DNA from: Allorhizocola sp044869915
GTDB lineage: Bacteria > Actinomycetota > Actinomycetes > Mycobacteriales > Micromonosporaceae
Length of the DNA stretch: 23,103 bases
Assembly (NCBI GenBank): GCA_044869915.1
Contig: JBIOYB010000295.1
Location: forward strand, 1 to 23,103
Direction of reading: 5' to 3'
A program made the position numbers and the translations under genes. The notes below the pieces were generated by a model. It ran no database searches and was not told the DNA's origin. It saw nothing but the letters and a program-made list of their open reading frames with translations. Shown here piece after piece: positions 1 through 8,052 of this stretch (positions within the stretch are counted from its first letter, which is position 1; each line of letters opens with the position of its first letter).

Positions 1-2
1 TG

Positions 3-627
3 AGAAACCGCCGGGTCAACCTGCTCGACATTGGACTGGACACTTCCTTCGACGCCTCAATGACTTTTGTGCAATCGACGCTGCAGAACATCAACGCCGG
101 ATGGGACCAGCCCATCGTGGACATCGACTTCGTCCGGTCGCGTGACCTGGGCACGGTGCTGGCGGCGTTCACCGCTCCGTGTGATGTGTTGCACGTCATG
201 GCGCACGGTGACCAGACCGAGACGCCGACGTTCAGCAGCAGCGACGGCATCACGGCCGTGGCGATGGAGAAGCTCGGCCTGCTGGCCGTTGACCAGGGCA
301 AGGGGATCCGGACGGGCGCGGTGCTGGCAGACGGCTGCAAGACCGGCACCCGGCGCGTGGCAGACCGCGGTGCGCGACTGCCTGCAGGGCGATGTCACGT
401 ATATCGGCACTTCGGCGCAGGTGGGCTGGCACGAGGGCACGGTCTTCTGCTCGGCTTTCTACGGCGCGCTGTTTCGCAACAAGGGCAAGGGGATGACCTC
501 CGCCGAACAGGCGGAAGACGCGGCCTACCGGGCGATCCGGGCGTATATGGAGATCACCGGCAAGACTTGCCCGTACAAGGTGAAAATCCTGAAACCGAGC
601 AGTTGGGCGCGCCGAGCCTTCACCTAG
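3..627 (+). pseudogene. CHAT/caspase-like peptidase remnant, frameshifted and 5'-partial
   Basis: The frame is already open at the window edge, so the gene probably begins upstream; the first ATG inside is at 60. The protein carries a caspase-fold style pair: a His in VLHVMAHGD (codon at 204) and a Cys in LADGCKTGT (codon at 336). This resembles the HG and C motifs of CHAT-like peptidases. After TGT the frame breaks. Removing one C from the CCC run at 349-351 restores a continuous protein (GAWQTAVRDCLQGDVTY onward) that ends at the TAG at 625-627. The lesion therefore looks like a single-base insertion, either a true mutation or a sequencing error. In actinomycetes such peptidases often accompany NB-ARC proteins, and an NB-ARC remnant follows directly. 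The CHAT assignment rests on motifs only and is moderate. Confidence 0.55.
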
Positions 628-661
628 GACTGACGGAAGAGAAAGAGATACTGTCAAATTC

Positions 662-2204
662 TTGACTGTCCAATCTGGAGGGCTGGAACGGGCGGCGGTG
701 GCACGCCTACGTTTGGCCGATGCGCGATGGCGACCCGGTGCGGGCCGAGCAGGTGCTGCGCGAGGCGCTGGATTTGTGGCGCGGCCCGGCGTTCGCCGAC
801 TTCCCCGACGCGGGCTTTGTCGCGGCACAGGTGCGCCGGTGGGAAATGCTGCGCGAGACGGCCCACCAGGACCTGTACGAGGCGGGTCTCGCGCTGGGCA
901 GGCACGCCGAACTCGTGGGCGAGCTCACCGCGTACACGATCGGCATCCCCTGGCCGAACGCGGATGGGAGATGCTCGCCCTCGCCCTCTACCGGTGTGGT
1001 TTGCAGGCGGACGCGCTGGCCGCGATCCGCCGCGCCACAAGCCTGCTGGCCGACGAGTTCGGGCTGGACGTCGGCCCGTCGCTGCGGGGCCTGGAGACCG
1101 CGATCCTGCGCCAGGATCCGGCGCTGGAGCCGCGCGCGCCGTCGGAGGCCGCGAACTGCAACCTTCCCTACCCGGTGACCGGCTTCGTGGGGCGCGAGCC
1201 CGAGCTGCGCGACCTGGCCGGCCTGCTGGACCGGGCCCGCCTGGTGACCGTGACCGGCCCCGGTGGGGTGGGCAAAACCCTTGTGGCGCTTGAGGTTTGC
1301 CAGCCGCTGCGCTTTTCGGACGGCCCCTGGTTTGTCGATCTGGCCGGGCTGCGCCAGCCGGAGCTCGTGGCCGCGACCGTGGCCGAGGCGCTGGGCGTGC
1401 AGGGGGTAGCGACCGCGCAGCGGCTCGCGTCTGTGCTCGGCTCCCGGCTGCTGCTGCTGCTCCTGGACAACTGCGAGCACCTGGTCGATGCTGTGCGCGA
1501 CCGTGCTCGCCGGATGCGGGCACGTGCGGGTGCTTGCCACAAGCCGGGAATCGCTGGGCATCACCGGCGAGGCGGTGTCCGAGCTCGGCCCGATGGGCCG
1601 GGACGCGAGCGAGCTGTTCCTGAGCCGGGCCGCGGCGGTGCAGCCGCAGTGGCGGCCGGAGCCCGCCGACCATCCGGTGATCGAGCGTATCTGCGCGGAG
1701 CTGGACGGCATCCCGCTGGCCATCGAGCTGGCGGCCGCGCAGCTGCGCGTGCTGTCGCTCGACCAGATCGCGGGCAGCCTCGGCGGCACCGACGACCGGT
1801 TCGGCGTCGACGACCGGTTTGGCATGGCCACGGCGGCGGCGCAGCCGCCCGCGATATCGGGCAGCTTCGCCCGGGCGCAGGCTGTGTATGAGTCGTGCAG
1901 GATCGGGAGCGGGCCGGATCCGACACACGGTGCGTGCGGCGAGGGTCAGCGCGGATTCGAACCGCTTGGCGGGCAGGCGTACATCCCGGACGACTGCGCG
2001 CCGGGCAAACCGCAGGACGCCAGCGGCGATCCCGTCGGCGACTGCATCCTTGGCCTGATGAATGGTCGGCTTGCGGCGTTGGCCGCGCGCTACGAGCAGC
2101 ATTCGCGTGAGCTGGCGGCAGGCGAATACGTGGAGGGGATGCCGGACGTGCAAGCGGTGATCGACGAACTGACGCTCGCCGATACCTTCGTCCGCCGCAC
2201 CTGA
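662..2204 (+). pseudogene. SARP-type BTAD/NB-ARC transcriptional regulator, degenerate
   Basis: Homology to AfsR/SARP regulators is spread over alternating frames. A BTAD domain (RAEQVLREALDLWRGPAFAD) begins near 728. It continues after a likely one-base deletion near 938-941 (HPLAERGWEMLALALYRCG). An NB-ARC P-loop (GPGGVGKTLVALE, about 1258-1296) and Walker B (LLLLDNCEHLV) follow. After a likely one-base insertion near 1497 comes VRVLATSRESLG and the GIPLAIELAAAQLRVLS motif. A further indel is likely near 718. The N-terminal winged-helix DNA-binding domain is missing, and NB-ARC homology ends near 1815. The remainder to the stop at 2204 is open frame of unknown origin; its last 48 codons (from ATG 2058) could be a separate hydrophilic ORF, but no ribosome binding site is visible. 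A tandem 18-bp repeat near 1789-1820 gives DDRFGVDDRFG. The gene is almost certainly dead. Confidence 0.7.
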
Positions 2205-2217
2205 TACCGGAAAGTCC

Positions 2218-2330
2218 CGCTGCGACTGCGACTGCGACTGTGGCCGTGGCTTGTGGCCGTGGCTTATGGCTTGTGGCTGTGGCTTGTGGCTTGTGGCTGT
2301 GGCCGTGGCTTGTGGCTGTGGCGCCGGCCC
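2218..2330. repeat. Degenerate short tandem repeat (GTGGC-rich)
   Basis: A run of imperfect 6-7 bp units built on TGTGGC, CGTGGC and TTGTGGC is preceded by four CTGCGA-type hexamers. All frames are open and give low-complexity Ala/Val/Cys/Trp or Pro/His peptides. No coding role is supported. The array lies between the regulator remnant and a strong terminator hairpin. Confidence 0.75.
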
Positions 2331-2350
2331 GGCCAGTCGCAGTTTCGCTC

Positions 2351-2394
2351 AAGCGCCGGGCCGGTCGGGCACGCTCGATCGGCCCGGCGCTTTT
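2351..2394. terminator. Rho-independent terminator
   Basis: Perfect 13-bp arms (2351-2363 AAGCGCCGGGCCG and 2380-2392 CGGCCCGGCGCTT) enclose a 16-nt loop and run into a TTTT tract at 2391-2394. It would stop plus-strand transcription arriving from the degenerate regulator before the small gene at 2476. Confidence 0.75.
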
Positions 2395-2475
2395 GGGTCG
2401 CGATCGCCAACCTACCTTGTCGATATGGCTGCTTGGGGCGGGCGGGCTGGATAGGCTCCTTCGCGGGGGTGAAAC

Positions 2476-2670
2476 ATGAGCAAGCACAATAAGAACCGGT
2501 CACAGGACGCGATGGGAAGGGCCAAGGGCCGCAGCGAGCAGCTGCTTGATGAGGTGGACCACGCGGCCAACCGCATGGGTGAGGATATCCGGGAGGGTGC
2601 CGACAACATGCGCAATCGCGGTCGTGGGACCGTGACCGACATCAAGTCCAAGGGGCGCAACAAGCGCTAG
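2476..2670 (+). CDS. Small hydrophilic protein (64 aa), function unknown
   Basis: The start ATG has a good ribosome binding site (GGGGGTG, 5 nt upstream). The protein is short, highly charged, Gly/Arg/Lys/Asp-rich and free of hydrophobic segments, with amphipathic helix periodicity (SEQLLDEVDHAANRMGEDIREG) and a basic tail ending KSKGRNKR. The composition recalls CsbD-like or LEA-like stress proteins, but no diagnostic motif can be shown, so no function is assigned. It is monocistronic, bounded by terminator hairpins at 2351-2394 and 2680-2712, and is the only intact gene in the first 4.9 kb. Confidence 0.7.
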   Translation: MSKHNKNRSQDAMGRAKGRSEQLLDEVDHAANRMGEDIREGADNMRNRGRGTVTDIKSKGRNKR

Positions 2671-2679
2671 CCTTCCGCA

Positions 2680-2712
2680 GGCGGGTGCGGCCCCGGACCG
2701 GCCGCACCCGCC
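2680..2712. terminator. Hairpin terminator after the small hydrophilic gene
   Basis: Perfect 13-bp GC-rich arms (2680-2692 GGCGGGTGCGGCC and 2700-2712 GGCCGCACCCGCC) with a 7-nt loop begin 9 nt after the TAG of the 64-aa gene. No U-tract follows, so it is a hairpin-type terminator typical of actinomycetes, or an RNA 3'-end stabiliser. Confidence 0.6.
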
Positions 2713-2739
2713 CGGAGTGTGGCGTGACTTGGCCGGGCC

Positions 2740-3528
2740 TCAGCCGCACGAACACGCGGTCCACACGCGACAGTGGGCACAGCATGGTGTGGCACGGCAT
2801 CCCTGCGTGGGCACCGCCTCCGGGCTTGCCTCTGCCCGGCGCGCTTCCGTCCGGCGCTGCTTCCGCCTGGCGCGCTTCCGTTTGGCGCGCTTCCGTTTGG
2901 CGCTGCCTCTGCCTGGCGCGCTTCCGTTTGGCGCTGCCTCTGCCCGGCACTGCCTCCGCGCGGCATGGCATCCGCCCGGCGGAGCATCGCGTGGCATCGT
3001 GGCATCGCGGGGGCCGGCGGATCGGCCCTCGGCCATCAGGCCCAGCACCTCCTGCTCGCGCGGGGTGAGCCGCTGTAGCGGGCCGCGGCGCTGCTCCAGC
3101 AGCTGGCGGAACACCTCCGGGTCGACCACCGTGCCGCCCGCGGCGCCCGCGGCGACCGCGCCGACGGCCTCGGCGAAGTCGGTGACCTCGCCGATGCGGT
3201 CCTTGAGGAGATATCCGGTGCCCGCGTCGCCGCCGGAGTTGAGCAGCTCCGCCGCACAGGTCTGCTCGACGTACTGGCTGAGCACGAGCACCGGCAGCCG
3301 AGGCCGCGCGGCGCGCAGCGCGAGCGCCGCCCGCAGGCCCTCGTCGGTGAACGTCGGCGGCATCCGAACGTCGGTGACCACGATGTCGGGCTCGCCGGCG
3401 TCAACGGCCGCGAGTAGTGTCGCGGCATCGCTCACCGCCGCCTGCACGGTGAAACCAAAGCGCTGCAACAGCCCCGCCAGACCCTCGCGCAGCAGCACGG
3501 AATCCTCCGCCAGAATCACGCGGTACAC
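2740..3528 (-). pseudogene. NarL/LuxR-family response regulator, HTH truncated and fused to repeat DNA
   Basis: The GTG start at 3528 overlaps the end of the sensor kinase gene by 13 nt. The receiver domain is normal: acidic pocket (LAEDS), phospho-acceptor Asp in IVVTDVRMPP, and LLKDRIGEV near the switch Lys. A LuxR HTH starts (RLTPREQEVLGLMAEGRS) and stops being homologous near 3023, where an N-x-x-IA segment should follow. From there the open frame runs through the 15/16-bp repeat array to 2740, giving a basic low-complexity tail. About 45-50 residues of the DNA-recognition helices are missing. The protein could still be phosphorylated but should not bind DNA normally. Confidence 0.8.
2822..2992. 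repeat. Tandem array of 15/16-bp units
   Basis: About eleven consecutive units start GGCGC or a close variant and alternate between a 15-bp form (GGCGCGCTTCCGTTT at 2869, 2884 and 2915) and a 16-bp form (GGCGCTGCCTCTGCCT/C at 2899 and 2930). They decay toward the 2990 end. On the minus strand the array is read as the aberrant Lys/Arg/Ala-rich tail of the response regulator. It replaces the second half of that gene's HTH domain. Confidence 0.85.
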
Positions 3529-4103
3529 GGTACCTCCACCCGGATCAGGGTCGGACCGCCGCGCGGGCTCGACAGCCGCAGCTCACCGTCCAATGTGGCC
3601 ACACGATCGGCGAGCCCGGTCAGACCGCCGCTGTGCGAGAAACGCGCGCCGCCGACACCGTTGTCGCCGACCTCCACGTTTAGCGTGCCGCCGTCCACGG
3701 CCGCGTTGACCCAGGCTTGGGACGCGTTGCTGTGCTTGGCAACGTTAGCCAGCGCCTCGCTCACCACATAAAAGACGTGCACCTCCACGGCCTCGGGAAG
3801 GCGCGGCACGTCAACGGAAACCTCCACCGGGATCGGCGAGCGCCCGGCGGTGTCGCGCACGGCTGCGGCGAGCCCGCGCCCCGAAAGAATCTGCGGATGC
3901 ACGCCACGGATGAGCTCGCGCAGCTCAGCCAGCGCCGCCTTGGCCTGCTCGTGTGCCTCTTCCACGGCGGCGTGTGCCTCGGAGTCGAGCGGTAGGGACA
4001 GCTTGGCCAGCCCGAGCTTCATCGTCAGGGCCACGAGCCGTTGCTGCGCGCCGTCGTGCAGGTCGCGCTCGATCCGACGACGCTCGGTCTCGAATGCGTC
4101 CAT
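3516..4103 (-). pseudogene. Two-component sensor histidine kinase, catalytic core only
   Basis: From ATG 4103 (MDAFETERRRIERDLHDGAQQ) the protein has a HisKA_3 dimerisation/phospho-acceptor helix with His in RDLHDGAQQRLV. A HATPase_c domain follows, with N-box VSEALANVAKHSNAS and G-box VGDNGVGG. It ends EVPCTA, overlapping the response regulator start. NarL-type kinases normally carry transmembrane or sensory segments before this core. Here the upstream in-frame sequence (open to 4814) is low-complexity His/Pro/Arg/Thr peptide translated from repeat arrays. No ribosome binding site is evident at 4103. The core could be a cytosolic kinase if expressed, but the sensor end is lost. Together with the truncated partner this looks like a dead two-component system. 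Confidence 0.75.
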
Positions 4104-4168
4104 CAACCGTGCCCGGGAGCGGCGCACCTCCCTACCGGCACGGCCCTGGCCCCGGTCGACCCGCGGCC

Positions 4169-4302
4169 GTGCCGGTTGGCGTGCGGTGTGCCGGTTGGGC
4201 GGGCTGGCGTCGTGCCGGTGGGCCTGCGGCGTGCGGGTTGGCGTGCGTCGTGCCAGTTGACGGGTTGGCGTCGTGCTGGTGGGCCATGCCGTGTTGGTGA
4301 GA
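4169..4302. repeat. Degenerate tandem repeat (GTGCCGGTTGGCGTGCG-like)
   Basis: Imperfect units of roughly 17-26 bp each begin GTGC or GTGT and contain GGTTGGCGT or GGTGGGCC (for example at 4169, 4186, 4212, 4231, 4250 and 4273). The array sits immediately upstream of the kinase core on the minus strand, where sensory or membrane-spanning sequence would be expected. Confidence 0.7.
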
Positions 4303-4694
4303 CTGGTCGCCAGGATGCGATCGCGGGCGAAGTCGGTGAACCGGACGGTGGGCGGGTCGACAGGCAGCCCGTCACGGCGAGCACACTCGCGCCCAGCGCC
4401 GCCCGCCGTGCCTTGACCACCATGACGCGCTCGTGCTCGTCGCGCGCTGTGCATGGGCATCACCACCGTCCTGCGGCACACCGGCGCGTCCATGTCGGCC
4501 CTGCCATAGCCGCTGTCGCCGCCGTGCGTGGTCTGGACGCGACCCGGCTTGTCATGGACCCGGGCTGGGGGTTCGAGGTTGTGGCTCGCCCGCAACGCTC
4601 CGATGACAGCCAGGCTTGCGATCCGGTCGGCGCAGGCGCTGGGCGACGCTTCGGGCCGTGGGCTGGCCTGGGCGTGGTGGCTGCCATGCCATGC
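4303..4694. other. Unassigned sequence between two repeat arrays
   Basis: All frames show biased composition and no convincing domain on either strand. A short hydrophobic stretch on the minus strand near 4370-4420 (LGASVLAVTGCL) might be a relic of the sensor kinase membrane region. That is a guess from position and hydrophobicity. No RNA gene or promoter is recognised here. Confidence 0.4.
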
Positions 4695-4893
4695 AGTGGT
4701 GCGTGCGGTGCTGCCGCGCGGTGCTGGTGTGCCGCGCGCTGGGGTGCGGTGCTGGGGTGCCGTCCCGCGCTGGTGTGCCGTGGTGGCGTGCGGTGCTGGC
4801 GTGCCGTCCCGCACTGCCGTGCCGTGCTGGGGTGCGGTGCTGGGGTGCGGTGCTGCCGTGCCGTGGTGGCTGGCGTGCCGTGCTGGTGGTGTC
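4695..4893. repeat. Degenerate tandem repeat (GTGCGGTGCTGGG-like)
   Basis: About 200 bp of imperfect 10-13 bp units on the theme GTGC(C/G)GTGCTGGG. The segment CTGGGGTGCGGTGCTGGGGTGC occurs near 4738 and again near 4826. Open frames across it are artefacts of composition. It ends just upstream of the MarR-GNAT promoter. Confidence 0.8.
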
Positions 4894-4911
4894 CTTCGCG
4901 ACGTGTAGACC

Positions 4912-4954
4912 TTGCGAGCGCGGGGGTCGTGAACTAATGTTTGACTGTGTCAAA
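4912..4954 (+). promoter_or_regulatory. Promoter with palindromic MarR-type operator
   Basis: A -35 TTGCGA (4912-4917) and a -10 TAATGT (4935-4940) are separated by exactly 17 bp. A perfect inverted repeat TTTGAC-TGT-GTCAAA (4940-4954) covers the predicted transcription start and the GTG codon at 4947. Position and symmetry suit autorepression by the encoded MarR domain; that link is inferred. Confidence 0.6.
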
Positions 4955-5867
4955 GATCGAGTCAAGGATCGCCTCTGTCAGGCGCTTCAACCGGTTTTAT
5001 ACGCGCACGATCGGGGTGTTAGGCGACGGGATTCAGCGCACGCCCTACTCGCTCACGGAGGCCAGGCTGCTGTGGGAGCTGGCGCACGCCGATCAGGCGG
5101 AGACTGTCGAGCTGCGGCAACGGCTGGGGTTGGATCCAGGTTACGTCAGCCGCATCTTCGCCCGTTTCGAGGCCGACGGGCTCGTGCGGCTCGAGCGGTC
5201 CACTGTGGACGGCCGCCGGCAGCTGGTTTCGCTGACCGACGCGGGCCGCCGGGTTTTCAAGACGCTGAGCGACAATGCGGTCGAGGACATGGGCGCCCTC
5301 CTGGACAAGCTGGGCGACGCGGATCAGCGCCGGCTGCTCGCCGCGATGTCCACCATCGAGCGCCTGTGGGACGGGCCGCCCGCGCACGACGAGGTGACGA
5401 TCCGCGAGCCGCGGCCAGGCGAGCTCGGCTGGGTAGTGCAGCGCCACGGCGAACTCTACGCCGACGAATACGGATGGGACGACGGCTTCGAGGCTTTGGT
5501 CGCGCGCATCGTGGGCGAATATGTCAAGGCCCGCAAGCCCGGCCGCGACGCGGCGTGGATCGCCCAAGTCGGCGACGCACCGGCAGGCTCCATTTTCTGC
5601 GTCGAAGAGGATGACACGACCGCCCGGCTACGACTCCTGCTCGTCGAACCCTGGGCACGCGGGCGAGGCGTCGGCGCCAAACTCGTCGAAGTCTGCCTAT
5701 CGTTTGCAAGGCGCTCCGGGTATCAAAAAATGGTTTTATGGACAAACGCGGAGCTGGCAGCGGCCCGGCACCTTTATGAAAAAGCAGGCTTTCAGCTCGT
5801 CTCCGAGGAGCAAGGGGAGGATTTCGGCCGGCCCCAGGTTTTCCAAAACTGGAGCCTGACGCTCTGA
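4947..5867 (+). CDS. MarR family regulator fused to a GNAT N-acetyltransferase
   Basis: The N-terminal half (about residues 1-140) is a MarR winged helix: LTEARLLWELAHAD, recognition region LDPGYVSRIFARFEADGLV, and wing RSTVDGRRQLVSLTDAG. The C-terminal half (about 150-306) is a GNAT domain with the acetyl-CoA loop VEPWARGRGVGAKLVE and a late AARHLYEKAGFQLV segment. This MarR-GNAT fusion is common in actinomycetes; substrates are mostly unknown. I chose GTG 4947 because the -10 hexamer ends 6 nt before it, giving a leaderless mRNA. TTG 4941 is the in-frame alternative. A palindrome over the start suggests autoregulation. The aspartate decarboxylase gene follows after about 20 nt and may be co-transcribed. 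Confidence 0.9.
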   Translation: MSKIESRIASVRRFNRFYTRTIGVLGDGIQRTPYSLTEARLLWELAHADQAETVELRQRLGLDPGYVSRIFARFEADGLVRLERSTVDGRRQLVSLTDAGRRVFKTLSDNAVEDMGALLDKLGDADQRRLLAAMSTIERLWDGPPAHDEVTIREPRPGELGWVVQRHGELYADEYGWDDGFEALVARIVGEYVKARKPGRDAAWIAQVGDAPAGSIFCVEEDDTTARLRLLLVEPWARGRGVGAKLVEVCLSFARRSGYQKMVLWTNAELAAARHLYEKAGFQLVSEEQGEDFGRPQVFQNWSLTL

Positions 5868-5887
5868 GGGTGTGCTTATGTGTGGAT

Positions 5888-7561
5888 ATGCCGACTACGC
5901 GCGCCGAACAGCGGCGCCTGCAAGCGTTTAGCCCGTTTGAGGTCAGGGACTCCCTGATCGGACTGGCGGGCGACGAACGCGCCGCCGGGGCAATGCTCAA
6001 CGCGGGCCGCGGCAACCCCAACTGGATCGCCACCGAACCGCGCGAAGCCTTCTGGCTGCTGGGAAAGTTTGGCATGGAAGAGTCGCGGCGCGACTGGGAC
6101 GAGTGGGACGGCGTCGGCGGCATGCCGCAAAAAACGGGAATTGCCAAACGTTTCTCGGCCTTCCTGCAGCGTAACCGCAAGGAACCCGGCGCGGACCTGC
6201 TCGGGCGCGGCATCGACCACGGCGTGAGCAAGCTCGGCTTCGACGCCGACGCGTGGGTGTGGGAGCTCACCGACTCGATCATCGGCGGCCACTATCCGGA
6301 CCCCGGCCGGATGCTCCCGCACATCGAAAAAGTGGTAAAACAGTATCTGGTGAAGGAGATGCTTGCCGGCACGCCGCCGCGCGGCGACTTCGACCTCTTC
6401 GCCACGGAAGGCGGCACGGCCGCCATGTGCTACATCTTCGACTCGGCCATCATCAACCGTATCCTGCACCCCGGCGACACGATAGCCGTCATGACCCCGA
6501 TTTTAATGCCGTACCTCGAAATCCCCCAACTGGAGCGGTATCGTTTCAAAATCGTTGAGGTGAAAGCGAACCGGATCGACCAGGGCGGCCTGCGCACGTG
6601 GCAGTATGAAGACGCCGAGATCGACAAGCTGGCCGATCCGCACATCAAGGCGCTGTTTCTGGTCAACCCGTCCAACCCGCCATCGGTCATGCTGCCGCCC
6701 GCGACCGTGGCCCGGATCAAGCGGATCACCGAGACCGACAACCCCGGGCTGGCCATCATCACCGACGACGTCTACGGCACATTCGTCAACGGCTTCGAAT
6801 CGCTGATGTCCACGGTGCCGCGCAACACGATCGGCGTCTACTCGTTCAGCAAACACTTCGGCTGCACCGGATGGCGGCTCGGGGTCATCGCGCTCAGCCA
6901 CGACAACGTCTTCGAGGAGAAGCTGGCCGATCTTCCCGCCAAGGACAAGGCGTTGCTCAACAACCGATACGGCTCGCTGACCCTCGAACCCGAGCAGATG
7001 CGGTTCATCGACCGGATGGTGGCCGACTCGCGCCAGGTCGCGCTCAACCACACCGCCGGCCTGTCGCCGCCGCAACAGGTGCAGATGGCGCTGTTCGGCC
7101 TGTTCGCGCTGCTGGATGAGCACGACGAATACAAGCGTACCTGCCAGAGCATCGTCGCGAGCCGGCTGCACGCGCTCGTCAACGGCCTCGGCGTGCCGCT
7201 GCCCAAAATCGAAGGAGCGGCGCACTACTACGTCGAGCTCGACCTCATGCGCCACATCGAAACCACGCAGAGCAAAGAGTTCGCCCGGTGGATGAAGGAC
7301 CGCATCGAGCCCGTGGACGTCGTCTTCCGTCTGGCGGAAAAGGCAAAGGTCGTGTTGCTCCCCGGCGGCGACTTCGACGACGGTCCGGAGTGGAGCGCAC
7401 GGGTGAGCCTGGCCGACCTGCGCCTCGACGCCTACGAGCAGATCGGCGACCGGCTGCGCGAAGTGATCCAGGGCTATCTCGCGGAGTTCGAGAAATCGCG
7501 CACTGGCAAGCGCACTGGCAAGAAGGCGCCCGTGGGGAAAGCCAAGGCATCCGCGCGCTGA
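5888..7561 (+). CDS. aspD: Bifunctional aspartate aminotransferase / L-aspartate 4-decarboxylase
   Basis: A fold-type I PLP enzyme of the aspartate 4-decarboxylase family, which converts L-aspartate to L-alanine and CO2 with side aminotransferase activity. Visible signatures are NAGRGNPNW near the N-terminus, ATEGGTAAMCYIF (cofactor phosphate region), LVNPSNPPSVML, TDDVYGTFV (Asp to the pyridine N) and the Schiff-base lysine in SFSKHFGCTGWRLG (about residue 322). The 557-residue length fits the family, which is larger than ordinary aminotransferases. The C-terminus is a Lys/Arg/Ala-rich tail. The start is uncertain: GTG 5870, GTG 5882 and ATG 5888 are in frame, and none has a strong ribosome binding site apart from GAGGG at 5866-5870. 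The gene lies close behind MarR-GNAT, so that regulator may control it. Confidence 0.9.
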   Translation: MPTTRAEQRRLQAFSPFEVRDSLIGLAGDERAAGAMLNAGRGNPNWIATEPREAFWLLGKFGMEESRRDWDEWDGVGGMPQKTGIAKRFSAFLQRNRKEPGADLLGRGIDHGVSKLGFDADAWVWELTDSIIGGHYPDPGRMLPHIEKVVKQYLVKEMLAGTPPRGDFDLFATEGGTAAMCYIFDSAIINRILHPGDTIAVMTPILMPYLEIPQLERYRFKIVEVKANRIDQGGLRTWQYEDAEIDKLADPHIKALFLVNPSNPPSVMLPPATVARIKRITETDNPGLAIITDDVYGTFVNGFESLMSTVPRNTIGVYSFSKHFGCTGWRLGVIALSHDNVFEEKLADLPAKDKALLNNRYGSLTLEPEQMRFIDRMVADSRQVALNHTAGLSPPQQVQMALFGLFALLDEHDEYKRTCQSIVASRLHALVNGLGVPLPKIEGAAHYYVELDLMRHIETTQSKEFARWMKDRIEPVDVVFRLAEKAKVVLLPGGDFDDGPEWSARVSLADLRLDAYEQIGDRLREVIQGYLAEFEKSRTGKRTGKKAPVGKAKASAR

Positions 7562-7578
7562 ACCGCTACAGTGGGCGC

Positions 7579-8052
7579 ATGACCCTGCCCAGGCACCGAG
7601 TGGCGGCAGCGTCGGCCAAGCACGGTGAGGCGACCGTGGCCGGATGGTGCGTGGACGTGCTCGAGGGCGGCTACGACGAGGAGACCTTCGAGGTGCTGTG
7701 CGGGCCGCATTGGCGGGGGCTCATCAACAGCGGCGCATACTGGGGCAGGGTTTGGGGTGCACGCGGTCTGCTCTACGCTTGGGCGCCCACGGCCGCGCGG
7801 GCCGTGGTGTCCGGATTGGACGATCCCGCGTGGCGGGTGCGCGAGATGTGCGGAAAGGTCGTGCGCCTGCGCGAAATTCCGGATGCGGCGGATATCCTGG
7901 GTCATCTGGCTTTGAATGATGAGGTGCAGCGTGTGCGGCGGGCCGCGGTGCGTGCACTGGCGCGCGTCGGCGAGGCCGAGCACGCCGACGCCGTGCGCTC
8001 CAACGAAGCCGCGCTGCGCGAGCTGTCCCGGCGGCTGGATCGGCCGCTATGA
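7579..8052 (+). CDS. HEAT-repeat-like small protein
   Basis: 157 residues. The C-terminal two thirds show HEAT/armadillo-like helical pairs (SGLDDPAWRVREMCGKVVRL, then ALNDEVQRVRRAAVRALARVG). HEAT scaffolds bind partners, and no catalytic motif is present. A -10 hexamer TACAGT (7567-7572) ends 6 nt before the ATG and no ribosome binding site is seen, so the message is probably leaderless. The stop overlaps the next start by 4 nt (ATGA), indicating translational coupling with the phosphotransferase. The function is unknown; an accessory role to that kinase-fold enzyme is only inferred. Confidence 0.8.
   Translation: MTLPRHRVAAASAKHGEATVAGWCVDVLEGGYDEETFEVLCGPHWRGLINSGAYWGRVWGARGLLYAWAPTAARAVVSGLDDPAWRVREMCGKVVRLREIPDAADILGHLALNDEVQRVRRAAVRALARVGEAEHADAVRSNEAALRELSRRLDRPL

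Noticed and set aside
654..2153. Long minus-strand ORF opposite the SARP remnant
   Set aside because: It is antisense to recognisable BTAD/NB-ARC motifs, has Arg/Pro/Ala-rich composition and no domain; a high-GC shadow frame.
2822..2992. CRISPR array
   Set aside because: Units are contiguous 15/16-bp degenerate repeats with no unique spacers and no cas genes nearby.
4938..5614. ATG-initiated ORF at 4938 (MFDCVKDRVKD...)
   Set aside because: Different frame from the MarR-GNAT motifs and soon becomes low-complexity Arg/Ala sequence.
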